A program made the position numbers and the translations under genes. Below, in pieces: positions 33,883-44,735 of a stretch of 64,000 bases of DNA. The notes beneath the pieces were generated by a model. The model searched no databases. It had not been told where the DNA came from and saw nothing but the letters and a program-made list of their open reading frames with translations. The DNA comes from Lolium rigidum (taxonomy: Eukaryota > Streptophyta > Magnoliopsida > Poales > Poaceae). The DNA lies in assembly GCF_022539505.1 (NCBI RefSeq), contig NC_061512.1, positions 153,805,962 to 153,869,961 of the forward strand, given 5' to 3'. Within the stretch, counting starts at the first letter, position 1, and the number at the start of each line of letters is the position of its first letter.

Positions 33883-34124
33883 CTCGCGGAGGCGGCGCGG
33901 TCGGAGGCGGAGCGGCCGGAGGTGGAGCGGCGCGGGAGGGAGAGAGGCGGGGAGAGAGAGCGACGCGTGGAGGAAGTGGCAGTTGGCCGCGTTCGCGCGT
34001 GGCGTGATATAGCGCGCGCGGCAGCGCACGCGGCAAGTTTCCCGCGCGGGATAGCGCGAAAGCGCGCGGGCGGCAAAAAATTTGGCGCGCGCGCCTTTTT
34101 CCCGCGTCTGTTGGAGCAGCGCGA

Positions 34125-35772
34125 TGATGTCTACGGGAGCTTCTATTCTTGTAGACAGTGTTGGGCCTCCAAGAGCAGAGGTTTGTAGAACAGCAGCAAG
34201 TTTCCCTTAAGTGGATCACCCAAGGTTTATCGAACTCAGGGAGGAAGAGGTCAAAGATATCCCTCTCATGCAACCCTGCAACCACAAAGCAAGAAGTCTC
34301 TTGTGTCCCCAACACACCTAATAGGTGCACTAGTTCGGCGAAGAGATAGTGAAATACAGGTGGTATAAATAAGTATGAGCAGTGGTAACGCAGCAGTAGT
34401 AACGCAGTAAAACAGTAAACAAGCAGCGATAGCAGTATTTAGGAACAAGGCCTAGGGATTACACTTTCACTAGTGGACACTCTCAACATTGATCACATAA
34501 CAGAATAGATAAATGCATACTCTACACTCTCTTGTTGGATGATGAACACATTGCGTAGGATTACACGAACCCTCAATGCCGGAGTTAACAAGCTCCACAA
34601 TTCAATGTTCATATTTAAATAACCTTAGAGTGCATGAAAGATCAACACGACTAAACCAAGTACTAACACAAGCATGCACACTGTCACCTTCACACTATGT
34701 AGGAGGAATAGATCACATCAATACCATCATAGCAATAGTTAACTTCATAATCTACAAGAGATCATAAGCATAGCCTACGCCAAGTACTAACACGGATGCA
34801 CACACTGTCACCATTACACCGTGCAGGAGGAATAAACTACTTTAATAACATCACTAGAGTAGCACATAGATAAATTGTGATACAAAACACATTGCAATCA
34901 CAAAGAGATATAAATAAGCACTTCACTATGCCATTCATAACAGTGAATAAGTATTCTGTGAAATATAGCCTAAGAGACCCACACGGTGCACACACTGTCA
35001 CCTTTACACACGTGGGACAAGGAGTCTCCGGAGATCACATAAGTAAAACCCACTTGACTAGCATAATGACATCTAGATTACAAGCATCATCATATGAATC
35101 TCAATCATGTAAGGCAGCTCATGAGATTATTGTATTGAAGTACATAGGAGAGAGATGAACCACATAGCTACCGGTACAGCCCCGAGCCTCGATGAAGAAC
35201 TACTCCCTCCTCATGGGAGACAGCAGCGTTGATGAAGATGGCGGTGGTGTCGATGGAGGAGCCTTCCGGGGGCACTTCCCCGTCCCGGCGGCGTGCCGGA
35301 ACAGAGACTCCTGTCCCCCAGATCTTGGCTTCGCGATGGCGGCGAAGGTTTCTCGTACCGTGGCTTTTTCGTATCGAGGTTTTAGGTATGGGACCTTTAT
35401 ATAGGCGAAGAGGCGGCGTCAGGAGGTCAACGAGGCGACGACACCATAGGGGGGCGCGGGCCACCCCCAGGCCGCGCCACCCTGTCGTCTGGGGCCCACA
35501 AGGCCCTCCTCTGGCGGCTCTCGGGTGTTCTGGATGCTTCCGGGCAAAATAGGAACCTGGGCGTTGATTTCGTCCAATTCCGAGAATATTTCTTTACTAG
35601 GATTTCTGAAACCAAAAACAGCAGAAAACAGGAACTGGCACTTCGGCATCTTGTTGATAGGTTAGTTCCAGAAAATGCACGAATATGACATAAAGTGTGC
35701 ATAAAACATGTAGATATCATCAATAATGTGGCATGGAACATAAGAAATTATCGATACGTCGGAGACGTATCA
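34125..35772 (-). repeat. 3' LTR of the non-autonomous Athila-like element
   Basis: Minus strand TGATACGTCTCCGACG...TGTAGACATCA, 1648 bp. It differs from its partner by a few scattered substitutions and small indels, so the insertion is recent. Confidence 0.93.
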
Positions 35773-35786
35773 GCATCCCCAAGCTT
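35773..35786 (-). other. polypurine tract of the non-autonomous Athila-like element
   Basis: AAGCTTGGGGATGC on the minus strand directly abuts the 3' LTR. The same 14-mer recurs internally at 37635-37648 and 37693-37706. Confidence 0.7.
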
Positions 35787-38340
35787 AGTTTCTGCTTGTC
35801 CCGAGCAGGTAAACGATAACAAAGATAATTTCTGGAGTGACATGCCATCATAACCTTGATCATACTATTGTAAGTATATGTAATGAATGCAGCGATCAAA
35901 ACAATGGTAATGACATGAGTAAACAAATGAATCATAAAGCAAAGACTTTTCATGAATAGTACTTAAAGACAAGCATCAATAAGTCTTGCATAAGAGTTAA
36001 CTCATAAAGCAATGATTCAAAGTAAAGTTATTGAAGCAACACAAAAGAAGATTAAGTTTCAGCGGTTGCTTTCAACTTATAACATGTATATCTCATGGAT
36101 AATTGTCAACATAGAGTAATATAACAAATGCAATATGCAAGTATGTAAGAATCAATGCACAGTTCACACAAGTGTTTGCTTCTTGAGGTGGAGAGAAATA
36201 GGTGAACTGACTCAACATAAAAGTAAAAGAAATGTCCTTTGCAGAGGAAAGCATCGATTGCTATATTTGTGCTAGAGCTTTTATTTTGAAAACATGAAAC
36301 AATTTTGTCAACGGTAGTAATAAAGCATATGAGTTATGTAAATTATATCCTACAAGTTGCAAGCCTCATGCATAGTATACTAATAGTGCCCGCACCTTGT
36401 CCTAATTAGCTTGGATTACCGGATCATCGCAATACACATGTTTTAACCAAGTGTCACAATGGGGTACCTCCATGCCGCCTGTACAAAGGTCTAAGGAGAA
36501 AGCTCGCATTTTGGATTTCTCGCTTTTGATTATTCTCAACTTAGACATCCATACCGGGACAACATAGACAACAGATAATGGACTCCTCTTTAATGCATAA
36601 GCATGTGGCAACAATTATTATTCTCATATGAGATTGAGGATATATGTCCAAAACTGAAACTTCCACCATGAATCATGGCTTTAGTTAGCGGCCCAATGTT
36701 CTTCTCTAACAATATGCATGCTCCAACCATTAAGGTGGTAGATCTCTCTTACTTCGGACAAGACGGACATGCATAGCAACTCACATGATATTCAACAAAG
36801 AATAGTTGATGGCGTCCCCGTAAACATGGTTATCGCACAACAAGCAACTTAATAAGAGATAAAGTGCATAAGTACATATTCAATACCACAATAGTTTTTA
36901 AGCTATTTGTCCCATGAGTTATATATTGCAAAAGGTGAATGATGGAATTTTAAAGGTAGCACTCAAGCAATTTACTTTGTAATAGCGGAGAAATACCATG
37001 TAGTAGGTAGGTATGGTGGACACAAATGGCATAGTGGTTGGCTCAAGGATTTTGGATGCATGAGAAGTATTCCCTCTCGATACAAGGTTTAGGCTAGCAA
37101 GGTTATTTGAAACAAACACAAGGATGAACAAGTGCAGCAAAACTCACATAAAAGACATATTGTAAACATTATAAGACTCTACACCGTCTTCCTTGTTGTT
37201 CAAACTCTTTACTAGAAATTATCTAGACCTTAGAGAGACCAATTATGCAAACCAAATTTTAGCAAGCTCTGTGTATTTCTTCATTAATGGGTGCAAAGTA
37301 TATGATGCAAGAGCTTAAACATGAGCACAACAATTGCCAAGTATCAAATTATCTAAGACATTTTACCAATTACTACATGTAGCATTTTCCGTTTCCAACC
37401 ATATAACAATTTAACGAAGAAGAAACTTCGCCATGAAAATTAAAAGCTAAGAACACATGTGTTCATACGAACCAGCGGAGCGTGTCTCTCTCCCACACAA
37501 GCATTTATTCAAACAAAAACAAAAACAAAAGCACACAGACGCTCCAAGTAAAGTACATAAGATGTGACCGAATAAAAATATAGTTTCAAGAGAAGGAACC
37601 TGATAATTTGTCGATGAAGAAGGGGATGCCTTGGGCATCCCCAAGCTTAGACGCTTGAGTCTTCTTAAAATATGCAGGGATGAACCACCAGGGCATCCCC
37701 AAGCTTAGACTCTTCACTCTTCTTGATCATAGTATATCATCCTCCTCTCTTGACCCTTGAAAACTTCCTCCACACCAAACTCGAAACAAACTCATTAGAG
37801 GGTTAGTGCACAATAAAAATTAACATGTTCAGAGGTGACACAATCATTCTTAACACTTCTGGACATTTCATAAAGCTACTGAATATTAATGGATCAAAGA
37901 AATTCATCCACCATAGCAAAAGAGGCAATGCGAAATAAAAGGCAGAATCTGTCAAAACAGAACAGTCCGTAAAGATGGATTTTATCGAGGCACCAGACTT
38001 GCTCAAATGAAAATGCTCAAATTGAATGAAAGTTGCGTACATATCTGAGGATCACTCACGTAAATTGGCATAATTTTCTGAGTTACCTACAGAGAATTAG
38101 ACCCAGATTCGTGACAGCAAAGAAATCTGTTTCTGCGCAGTAATCCAAATCTAGTATCAACCTTGCTATCAACGACTTTACTTGGCACAACAAAACACAA
38201 AACTAAGATAAGGAGAGGTTGCTACAGTAGTAAACAACTTCCAAGACACAAATATAAAACAAAGTACTGTAGCAAAATAACACATGGGTTATCTCCCAAG
38301 AAGTTCTTTCTTTATAGCCATTAAGATGGGCTCAGCAGTT
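35787..38340. other. non-coding internal region of the non-autonomous LTR element
   Basis: About 2.5 kb of AT-rich sequence without a credible frame on either strand. Near 37620-37710 two copies of the GCATCCCCAAGCTT motif flank a short stretch. From 37693 on it matches the other Athila-like element. Confidence 0.65.
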
Positions 38341-39057
38341 TTAATGATGCTCACATGAAAAATAGAGTATGAGGCAAAAGAGAGCATCAAGAAGCAAATT
38401 CAAAACAAATTTAAGTCTAACATGCTTCCTATGCATAGGAATCTTGTAAATAAACAAGTTCATGAAGAGCAAAGTAACAAGTATAGGAAGATAAAACAAG
38501 TGTAGCTTCAAAAATTTCAGCACATAGAGAGGCATTTTAGTAACATGAAAATTTATACAACCATATTTTCTTCTCTCATAATAATATTCAGTAGCATCAT
38601 GAGCAAACTCAACAATATAAGTATCACATAAAGCATTCTTATTCACATGCATAAAAGTATCATTACTCTCCACATAAGCATAATCAATTTTATTAGTTGT
38701 AGTGGGAGCAAATTCAACAAAGTAGCTATCATTATTATTCTCATTATCAAATATAGGAGGCATATTGTAATCATAATCAAATTTATCCTCCATAACAGGC
38801 GGTACTAAAAGACCACTATCATTATAATCATCATAAATAGGAGGCAAAGTATCATCAAAGAAAATTTTCTCCTCAATGCTTGGGGGACTAAAAAGATCAT
38901 GAAAACCAGCTTCCCCAAGCTTAGAATTTTCCATATCATTAGCAACAATGGTATTCAAAGTATTCATGCTAATATGTTCCATGGGTTTTTTAATTTTCGC
39001 ATCAAACCATCCATGTCTTAAATCAGGAAATAGAATAAGAAGCTCATTGTCGTCCAT
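38341..39057 (-). CDS. 238-residue protein of unknown function in the non-autonomous LTR element
   Basis: The frame starts 160 bases after the primer site, in the place of gag. Residues 1-165 are acidic, rich in Asp, Asn and Tyr, with short repeats around PPI(Y/F)D and VEFA. Residues about 170-238 hold two strongly hydrophobic stretches (FLKLHLFYLPILVTLLFMNL and FVLNLLLDALFCLILYF) separated by a basic IPMHRKHVRLK, which looks like a membrane hairpin. No gag, zinc knuckle or enzyme motif is seen. The frame is intact, so it may be under selection or just young. No function is proposed. Confidence 0.6.
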   Translation of the reverse strand: MDDNELLILFPDLRHGWFDAKIKKPMEHISMNTLNTIVANDMENSKLGEAGFHDLFSPPSIEEKIFFDDTLPPIYDDYNDSGLLVPPVMEDKFDYDYNMPPIFDNENNNDSYFVEFAPTTTNKIDYAYVESNDTFMHVNKNALCDTYIVEFAHDATEYYYERRKYGCINFHVTKMPLYVLKFLKLHLFYLPILVTLLFMNLFIYKIPMHRKHVRLKFVLNLLLDALFCLILYFSCEHH

Positions 39058-39189
39058 TATGCCAAACTAGTGTAAACAAGAAACAAAAAGATGCAATTGC
39101 GGGATCTAAAGGAAATAGCTTTGAGTACTTACAACGGCGAAAATAGCTTAGTAGCCGAGATCCGGAGTGTGAGTACCTTTTACCTTTCC

Positions 39190-39207
39190 TCCCCGGCAAC
39201 GGCGCCA
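39190..39207 (-). other. primer-binding site for tRNA-Asp
   Basis: The plus strand reads TCCCCGGCAACGGCGCCA, identical to the 3' end of plant tRNA-Asp as known. It begins 10 bases inside the LTR end. Confidence 0.85.
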
Positions 39208-39217
39208 GAAAATAGCT

Positions 39218-40876
39218 TGATGTCTACGGGAGCTTCTATTCTTGTAGACAGTGTTGGGCCTCCAAGAGCAGAGGTTTGTAGAACAGCAGCAAGTTTCCCT
39301 TAAGTGGATCACCCAAGGTTTATCGAACTCAGGGAAGAAGAGGTCAAAGATATCCCTCTCATGCAACCCTGCAACCACAAAGCAAGAAGTCTCTTGTGTC
39401 CCCAACACACCTAATAGGTGCACTAGTTCGGCGAAGAGATAGTGAAATACAGGTGGTATAAATAAGTATGAGCGAAGTGGTAACGCAGCAGTAGTAACGC
39501 AAAGAAAACAATAAACAAGCAGCGATAGCGATATTTAGGAACAAGGCCTAGGGATTACACTTTCACTAGTGGACACTCTCAACATTGATCACATAACAGA
39601 ATAGATAAATGCATACTCTACACTCTCTTGTTGGATGATGAACACATTGCGTAGGATTACACGAACCCTCAATGCCGGAGTTAACAAGCTCCACAATTCA
39701 ATGTTCATATTTAAATAACCTTAGAGTGCATGAAAGATCAACACGACTAAACCAAGTACTAACACAGCATGCACACTTGTCACCTTCACACTATGTAGGA
39801 GGAATAGATCACATCAATACCATCATAGCAATAGTTAACTTCATAATCTACAAGAGATCATAATCATAGCCTACGCCAAGTACTAACACGGATGCACACA
39901 CTCGTCACCATTACACCGTGCGGGAGGAATAAACTACTTTAATAACATCACTAGAGTAGCACATAGATAAATTGTGATACAAAACACATTGCAATCATAA
40001 AGAGATATAAATAAGCACTTCACTATGCCATTCATAACAGTGAATAAGTATTCTGTGAAATATAGCCTAAGAGACCCACACGGTGCACACACTGTCACCT
40101 TTACACACGTGGGACAAGGAGTCTCCGCAGATCACATAAGTAAAACCCACTTGACTAGCATAATGACATCTAGATTACAATCATCATCATATGAATCTCA
40201 ATCATGTAAGGCAGCTCATGAGATTATTGTATTGAAGTACATAGGAGAGAGATGAACCACATAGCTACCGGTACAGCCCCGAGCCTCGATGAAGAACTAC
40301 TCCCTCCTCATGGGAGACAGCAGCGTTGATGAAGATGGCGGTGGTGTCGATGGAGGAGCCTTCCGGGGGCACTTCCCCGTCCCGGCGGCGTGCCGGAACA
40401 GATACTCCTGTCCCCCAGATCTTGGCTTCGCGATGGCGGCGGCTCTGGAAGGTTTCTCGTACCGTGGCTTTTTCGTATCAAGGTTTTAGGTCTGGGACCT
40501 TTATATAGGCGAAGAGGCGGCGTCAGGAGGTCAACAAGGCGACGACACCATAGGGGGGCGTGGGCCACCCCCAGGTCGCGCCACCCTGTCGTCTGGGGCC
40601 CACAAGGCCCTCCTCTGGCGGCTCTCGGGTGTTCTGGATGCTTCCGGGCAAAATAGGAACCTGGGTGTTGATTTCGTCCAATTCCGAGAATATTTCTTTA
40701 CTAGGATTTCTGAAACCAAAAACAGCAGAAAACAGGAAGCTGCACTTCGGCATCTTGTTAATAGGTTAGTTCCAGAAAATGCACGAATATGACATAAAGT
40801 GTGCATAAAACATGTAGATATCATCAATAATGTGGCATGGAATATAAGAAATTATCGATACGTCGGAGACGTATCA
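39218..40876 (-). repeat. 5' LTR of the non-autonomous Athila-like element
   Basis: 1659 bp, partner of 34125-35772. The minus-strand start is at 40876. A TATATAAAG-type box at about 40501-40508 (CTTTATATAG on the plus strand) is a plausible promoter. Confidence 0.93.
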
Positions 40877-40929
40877 CGCGGCAACACCCGCGCGCGGCAA
40901 ACCGGCGGTTTTTTTGCCGCGCGAGGCTT

Positions 40930-40953
40930 TTAGCGCGTCTATTGGAGATGCTC
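40930..40953. repeat. right terminal inverted repeat of the AP2-bearing element
   Basis: Inverted match to 32907-32930, with TAA at 40954-40956. Confidence 0.88.
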
Positions 40954-40956
40954 TAA

Positions 40957-41060
40957 CAAGGTACAATAAACCACTGACAGCTCGCAAAATACCAAGAGAA
41001 GATTGGAATGGCTAGATATATTTGATCAAAAAGGTCAAATGCTATTAAAGATGTTTTTCT
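40957..41060 (-). other. probable leader-intron sequence of phytochrome copy 2
   Basis: AT-rich, non-coding DNA between the right TAA of the AP2-bearing element and the start of the next repeat. Removing the AP2-bearing element joins it to the intron end upstream of the phytochrome ATG. This is an inference from position only. Confidence 0.4.
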
Positions 41061-41078
41061 TTTGAAAGCGCCTAGAGA

Positions 41079-41112
41079 TCAGTCGCCTGAGACTTAAGTC
41101 TCAGTCGCTGAC
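41079..41112. repeat. palindrome with flanking direct repeat
   Basis: GAGACTTAAGTCTC (41089-41102) is a perfect 14-bp palindrome flanked by CAGTCGC on both sides in direct orientation. It probably belongs to the left part of the repeat that ends at 43495. Confidence 0.6.
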
Positions 41113-41209
41113 ATCAGTAGCTTATTAAACCGTTTACTACTTTAGTTTTAGCGTTCAGTTTGTGCGTTCGCATTTTTCACTAGAAAAAATAATTTGTGCA
41201 ACCATTTAA

Positions 41210-41735
41210 GATATAAGAAATATCTTAGTAGCAATTTACGTGTAACTGGAAAAGACCCAAGTTGCAACCCACATGTAAATGAAAATTCTTAGTTGTGACG
41301 CATGCGTAATTGGAAAAATCTTAGTTGCAGCCCACATGTATGTGGAAATTCTTAGTTGCAATATATACGCAATTGCAAAATTCTCAGTTGCAACGCTCAT
41401 GCAATTGGGAAAAAAATATCAGTTGCAGCCCACATGTAAGTGGAAATTCTTAGTTGCGACGCAGGTGTAACTAGAAAATCTCAGTTGCAACCCACATGTA
41501 TGTGAAAATTATTAGTTGCAATATATGCTTAACTGGAAAAATCTCAGTTGCAACGCTCATGCAATTGGAAAACAAAATCAGTTGTAACCCACGTGTAACC
41601 GAAAAAAATCTCAATTGCAACCCACATGCAACTGAAAATATGTCGTTTGCAACCCACATGCAACTGAAAATATGTCGTTTGCAACCTACATGCAACTGAA
41701 AATATGTCGTTTACAACACACGCGTATCTGGAATG
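41210..41735. repeat. degenerate tandem repeat, about 30-40 bp units
   Basis: Many units follow the pattern AGTTGCAACCCACATG(C/T)AA, then CTGGAAAA, then T(C/T)TTAGTTG. The last three units (41630-41710) are nearly identical (ACTGAAAATATGTCGTTTGC). The block ends at GC-rich DNA and looks like the subterminal repeat region of a DNA element. Confidence 0.8.
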
Positions 41736-43464
41736 CGCGACGTAAGCGGTTTCATGGGAGATAAAAAGACACCTTGTAGATAGGAACCGTCACCACAAGT
41801 CCACTCCGCGAGGCGGAGCGGATCAGAGAAAGTAGGTTGGGGCGCGAAGGTGGACCGAAGAGGGGGTATGCCGTTGTCGAACGGCCCCCGGTCGCTCGGC
41901 CTTCTCCTCCGTTGCCAAGAAAGGCGCCACGCCGACGCCATTGTGTGAGGCGTCCACTCATGGCAGCACCGTCCGGGTGAGGCCGCGTGGCTCACCGCGG
42001 TGACGGCACCGTTACTCAGAAGAAGCGGAGTGGGGCGGCGCCGGTCCAAGCTGCGTACCGGTGGCCCAGCTGGCACAGGACGCGCTGAGGCGGTGGCGGT
42101 GATTGTGGCTGTGGCTACGGTACAGGAAACGAACTGGCAGCTGGGAAAGATGAGAGCAAGGCGAGTAGATGACGGCGATGTGCTCCGCTGGCGTCCGCTC
42201 ATAGCCGGATTTCAGCGGCGATTTGCCTGGCGAGACAGAGAAAACAGAAGCAAGTGGCTCGCTTTTGCTTCACTGAAAAAAAAAAACGGTTTGCTTAGAA
42301 AAAAGAAACATAAAAGACCAGCTGGACGCAGATCTCGTTGGAGACTCGCTAGAGACCTCGGCGGAGATCTCGTCAGAGACCTTGCCCGAAGACTTCGTAG
42401 CACAAAATTGTGCTAAAGCAGCAAACCCATAGACCAATTGTAGGAAAAGTTTTACAGCACTATCACTTGCTTCTTACATCACCGTTGTTGGCTGTGGTAA
42501 CCGTTTGCACCACCACCATTGATTGTTGGTAGCACCGTCGCTAGCTGTTTTAGCACCGCCGCTGACAATTTGCAACACCTCTCCTTCCTTTGCAGCTCAG
42601 CCGTCCACCATTCGTAGCATCACCACTCTTCCTTTGCAACTTCGCCGCCACCCACCGCTCGCAGCTCATCAAACACGTTTTTGCAGCTTCGCCGCCAACC
42701 ACACGCAGCAGTGCGGCCTAGCCTCTATATCACCGTTACCGTTGCAAATCGATGCTCGCCCGCACCATCATGCGCCGCTGCGGAGGCGCGTGACCGAGAA
42801 GATGAGAACCAACGCAGCCAGTCACCCGTGCCGACCTCACCCAACCATGTGTCATCAAAGGAGCCCGCGGCCAGGGCCACCGTCGAGGAGGAGCGCATGG
42901 CCGCTCGTCGAAGAAGCCGATCGGTGGGGCACGGTGGTTGTCGGCGTCGGCGCCCTCGGTACAGGGTGGTGGGCCTGTGCGGAGAGAGCACCAACGACGT
43001 GTGACTCGGAGGCAGCACGCGTCCCAGCCTCCGACGGAATTGGATCTTTTTTCTTTAAAAATGCTGCCTTGCCTCCAAAACCGTAAGGAATTAGTGATCC
43101 ATTTGTGTCTCTCTAGTGAGATCAAGAAAAATAACAAGTGAGAGAGAGGGTTTCATCTAACTGCCTGCACCTATCTTTTTTTTTTTGTTCTCTTTTTGAG
43201 TTGTGTCTCCAAGTAGCTTAGATTGGGATTTTTTTTTTCTGTCTCAATCAGCATATCTCGATCTTTCTCCTTGAACTCGATAAAGACTACGTCCTCGGAC
43301 CGATCATTGGCAGAAATCACCGTAATAGAGGATGTGGCAAGAATATGATATACACGCTGGTGAAATCATCTTACCATAACATTTGGTGGTGGTCATAATA
43401 TTTTCAATATCCATAGAACCATAAATCTAATTCTCGAAAACAAATTTAGTGCTCATAGAAGATA

Positions 43465-43495
43465 GCCCTCGCATTTGTGAGGGCCACCTGGCTAG
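43465..43495 (+). other. Helitron 3' terminus
   Basis: A 6-bp stem with an 8-base loop lies 7 bases before CTAG|T. This is the same layout as at 18579-18608. Confidence 0.6.
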
Positions 43496-43665
43496 TTAAC
43501 TAAGCAGTATAATAAATAAGAGCCAAATAAAATCAAAATAATCATTAGCTTTGCAATATTGATTCATCTGGTGCTCAATAGTCTGGCAAGAATGCAATTC
43601 TCTTAATTAGATTAGAACTACAAGGATATATGCAAGAACAAAAATGCAGAAGAGAGATAAGGTAC

Positions 43666-43755
43666 CTGCTACCGGCGGCGGCAATGGAGAGGAGGAGCAG
43701 GAGTGGAGTGGGCTCTACGAGTGGAGTGAAGCAGGAGCCAGCTGGAATATATATA
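43666..43755 (-). promoter_or_regulatory. PHYA: candidate TATA box and leader exon of phytochrome copy 2
   Basis: On the minus strand a TATATATA box (43747-43755) is followed about 30 bases later by a C/T-rich leader, which ends at 43666 in a good donor (GTAGCAG|GTACC). No ATG frame of note follows. Grass PHYA genes are known to have an intron in the 5' leader, and the acceptor TATGTACAG upstream of the phytochrome ATG lies at about 32860 on the same strand. The two transposons at 32907-40953 and about 41061-43495 would then lie in this intron. The link is inferred from position and splice signals only. Confidence 0.4.
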
Positions 43756-44484
43756 GTGGGGCGGCGACCTTGATCATGCCGCTTCCATGACCGACGCTTG
43801 ATCATGGAGCTGCCTGCTGCGAACCCGCTGAAGAGCTACACGATATATCATTCTTTCTACCGCATGCATAGGCCTTGCCCCGGTTAATAGCCAAGCACCT
43901 TTCCTTAACTGGCTGATAACCACTCTGCTAGCACGTACTGCGCTCAGTTACGATTCCCTTTCTGATATTTGTTTTTTGTGGTTAGCCATTTTTGACAGGA
44001 AATCCAATAAATGGGGCTCTCGATTTAGTGAGCAAGATTAGTTTGAGCACAGCTTAATCAAAAGAGAGTCAAGCCTGCGCGCCGGATCCCTAGTCGAAGG
44101 AGATTAAGAGAACACAGCTGTATGATCGCCTTTATTTTTCAGTTTACATGTGATTTCTTCAGTTCGTTCACTTGATTTATCGACACATCATGCAGTGTAT
44201 CTTCTCCAGATTAACCATGAGATCCTCCCACATATGACAAGACCACCCTAACGGTCGTCAGCACAAGAAGGATCGGTTCTCACGCCTTGTTACAAGTAGC
44301 CATCCGCGCCTAATCATCGTGACATCCAACCACACGCTTCCTTACAACCTCACACCCGCACACACAAGCAAAGAAAAGCATACCAAGTGCCTGACGAATC
44401 GGGAGAGCTCAACGCCCGCACGCCAGAACCTATTACCAAGAAAAAAGCATACTAGGTGCCTGACGAATCGAGACAGCTCACTAT

Positions 44485-44735
44485 TAATTCCTCCAATTCA
44501 TAATTAGTTCTTGTTCTGGTTTAGTTAAAATCTATTTTTGTAAAATTTGACTTACTATTTAGGATAAAAATATCAACATTTACAATGTAAAATATATAGT
44601 ATTACAATCATCATAAACTATATTTTCATATTATATAATTTTAGTATTATGGTTGTTTATTTTTTCCCTATATTTTTAGTCCAACTTCACATAATTTAAC
44701 TTTGATTAAATCTAAAACATGAAGAAACGGAGGGC
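44485..44735. mobile_element. Stowaway/Mariner-like MITE, degenerate
   Basis: AT-rich 250 bp with imperfect inverted ends: ATTCCTCCAATTCATAATTA at the left and, inverted, CCCTCCGTTTCTTCATGTTT at the right. The inner part is also weakly palindromic (AAATTTGACTT near the left, AACTTTGATTAAAT near the right). Confidence 0.4.

Larger units (their letters stand above)
34125..40876 (-). mobile_element. complete non-autonomous Athila-like LTR element
   Basis: Two LTRs of almost the same length (34125-35772 and 39218-40876), a tRNA-Asp primer site and a polypurine tract are all present, on the minus strand. The flanks CGCGA (34120-34124) and CGCGG (40877-40881) look like a 5-bp target duplication with one difference. 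The internal 3.4 kb has no gag, protease, RT or integrase; the only coding frame is a 238-residue protein next to the primer site. It shares its internal 37693-38310 and parts of the LTR with the element at 7047-10952, so that type or a relative may supply its enzymes. Confidence 0.9.
32907..40953 (-). mobile_element. Harbinger-like TIR element carrying an AP2/ERF gene, split by a Gypsy insertion
   Basis: The ends are GAGCATCTCCAACAGACGCG (32907) and the inverted CGCGTCTATTGGAGATGCTC (ending 40953), flanked by TAA on both sides (32904-32906 and 40954-40956). A TAA duplication and GRGCATCTCCAAC-type ends fit the PIF/Harbinger superfamily. Without the nested Gypsy (34125-40876) the element is about 1.3 kb. 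It holds one open frame on the minus strand, an AP2/ERF-domain protein, and no transposase, so it would depend on one supplied elsewhere. Both subterminal regions are very rich in GCGC. The host site is most likely the leader intron of phytochrome copy 2. Confidence 0.82.
41061..43495 (+). mobile_element. second Helitron-like element, 5' end uncertain
   Basis: The 3' end has the stem-loop GCCCTC...GAGGGC (43465-43484) and CTAG at 43492-43495 followed by T, as expected for a Helitron inserted before a T. Inside are the tandem repeats (41210-41735) and GC-rich, exon-like DNA (41750-43060) with Ala/Arg/Pro-rich frames on both strands, none recognised. The 5' TC end could not be placed with certainty; 41061 is only the point where phytochrome-like intron DNA seems to stop. 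Confidence 0.5.

Noticed and set aside
33034..34188. 384-residue plus-strand frame across the AP2 gene
   Set aside because: It is the Arg/Leu-rich antisense shadow of the GC-rich AP2 frame; no domain is recognisable.
33203..34330. 375-residue minus-strand frame overlapping the AP2 gene
   Set aside because: Reads Arg/Pro/Ala-rich in a shifted frame and runs into the Gypsy LTR; only the 33882-33214 frame carries the AP2/ERF domain.
41711..43137. several 100-190-residue frames in the GC-rich part of the second Helitron-like element
   Set aside because: Present on both strands, Arg/Pro/Ala-rich, no splice logic or domain; left as exon-like DNA only.
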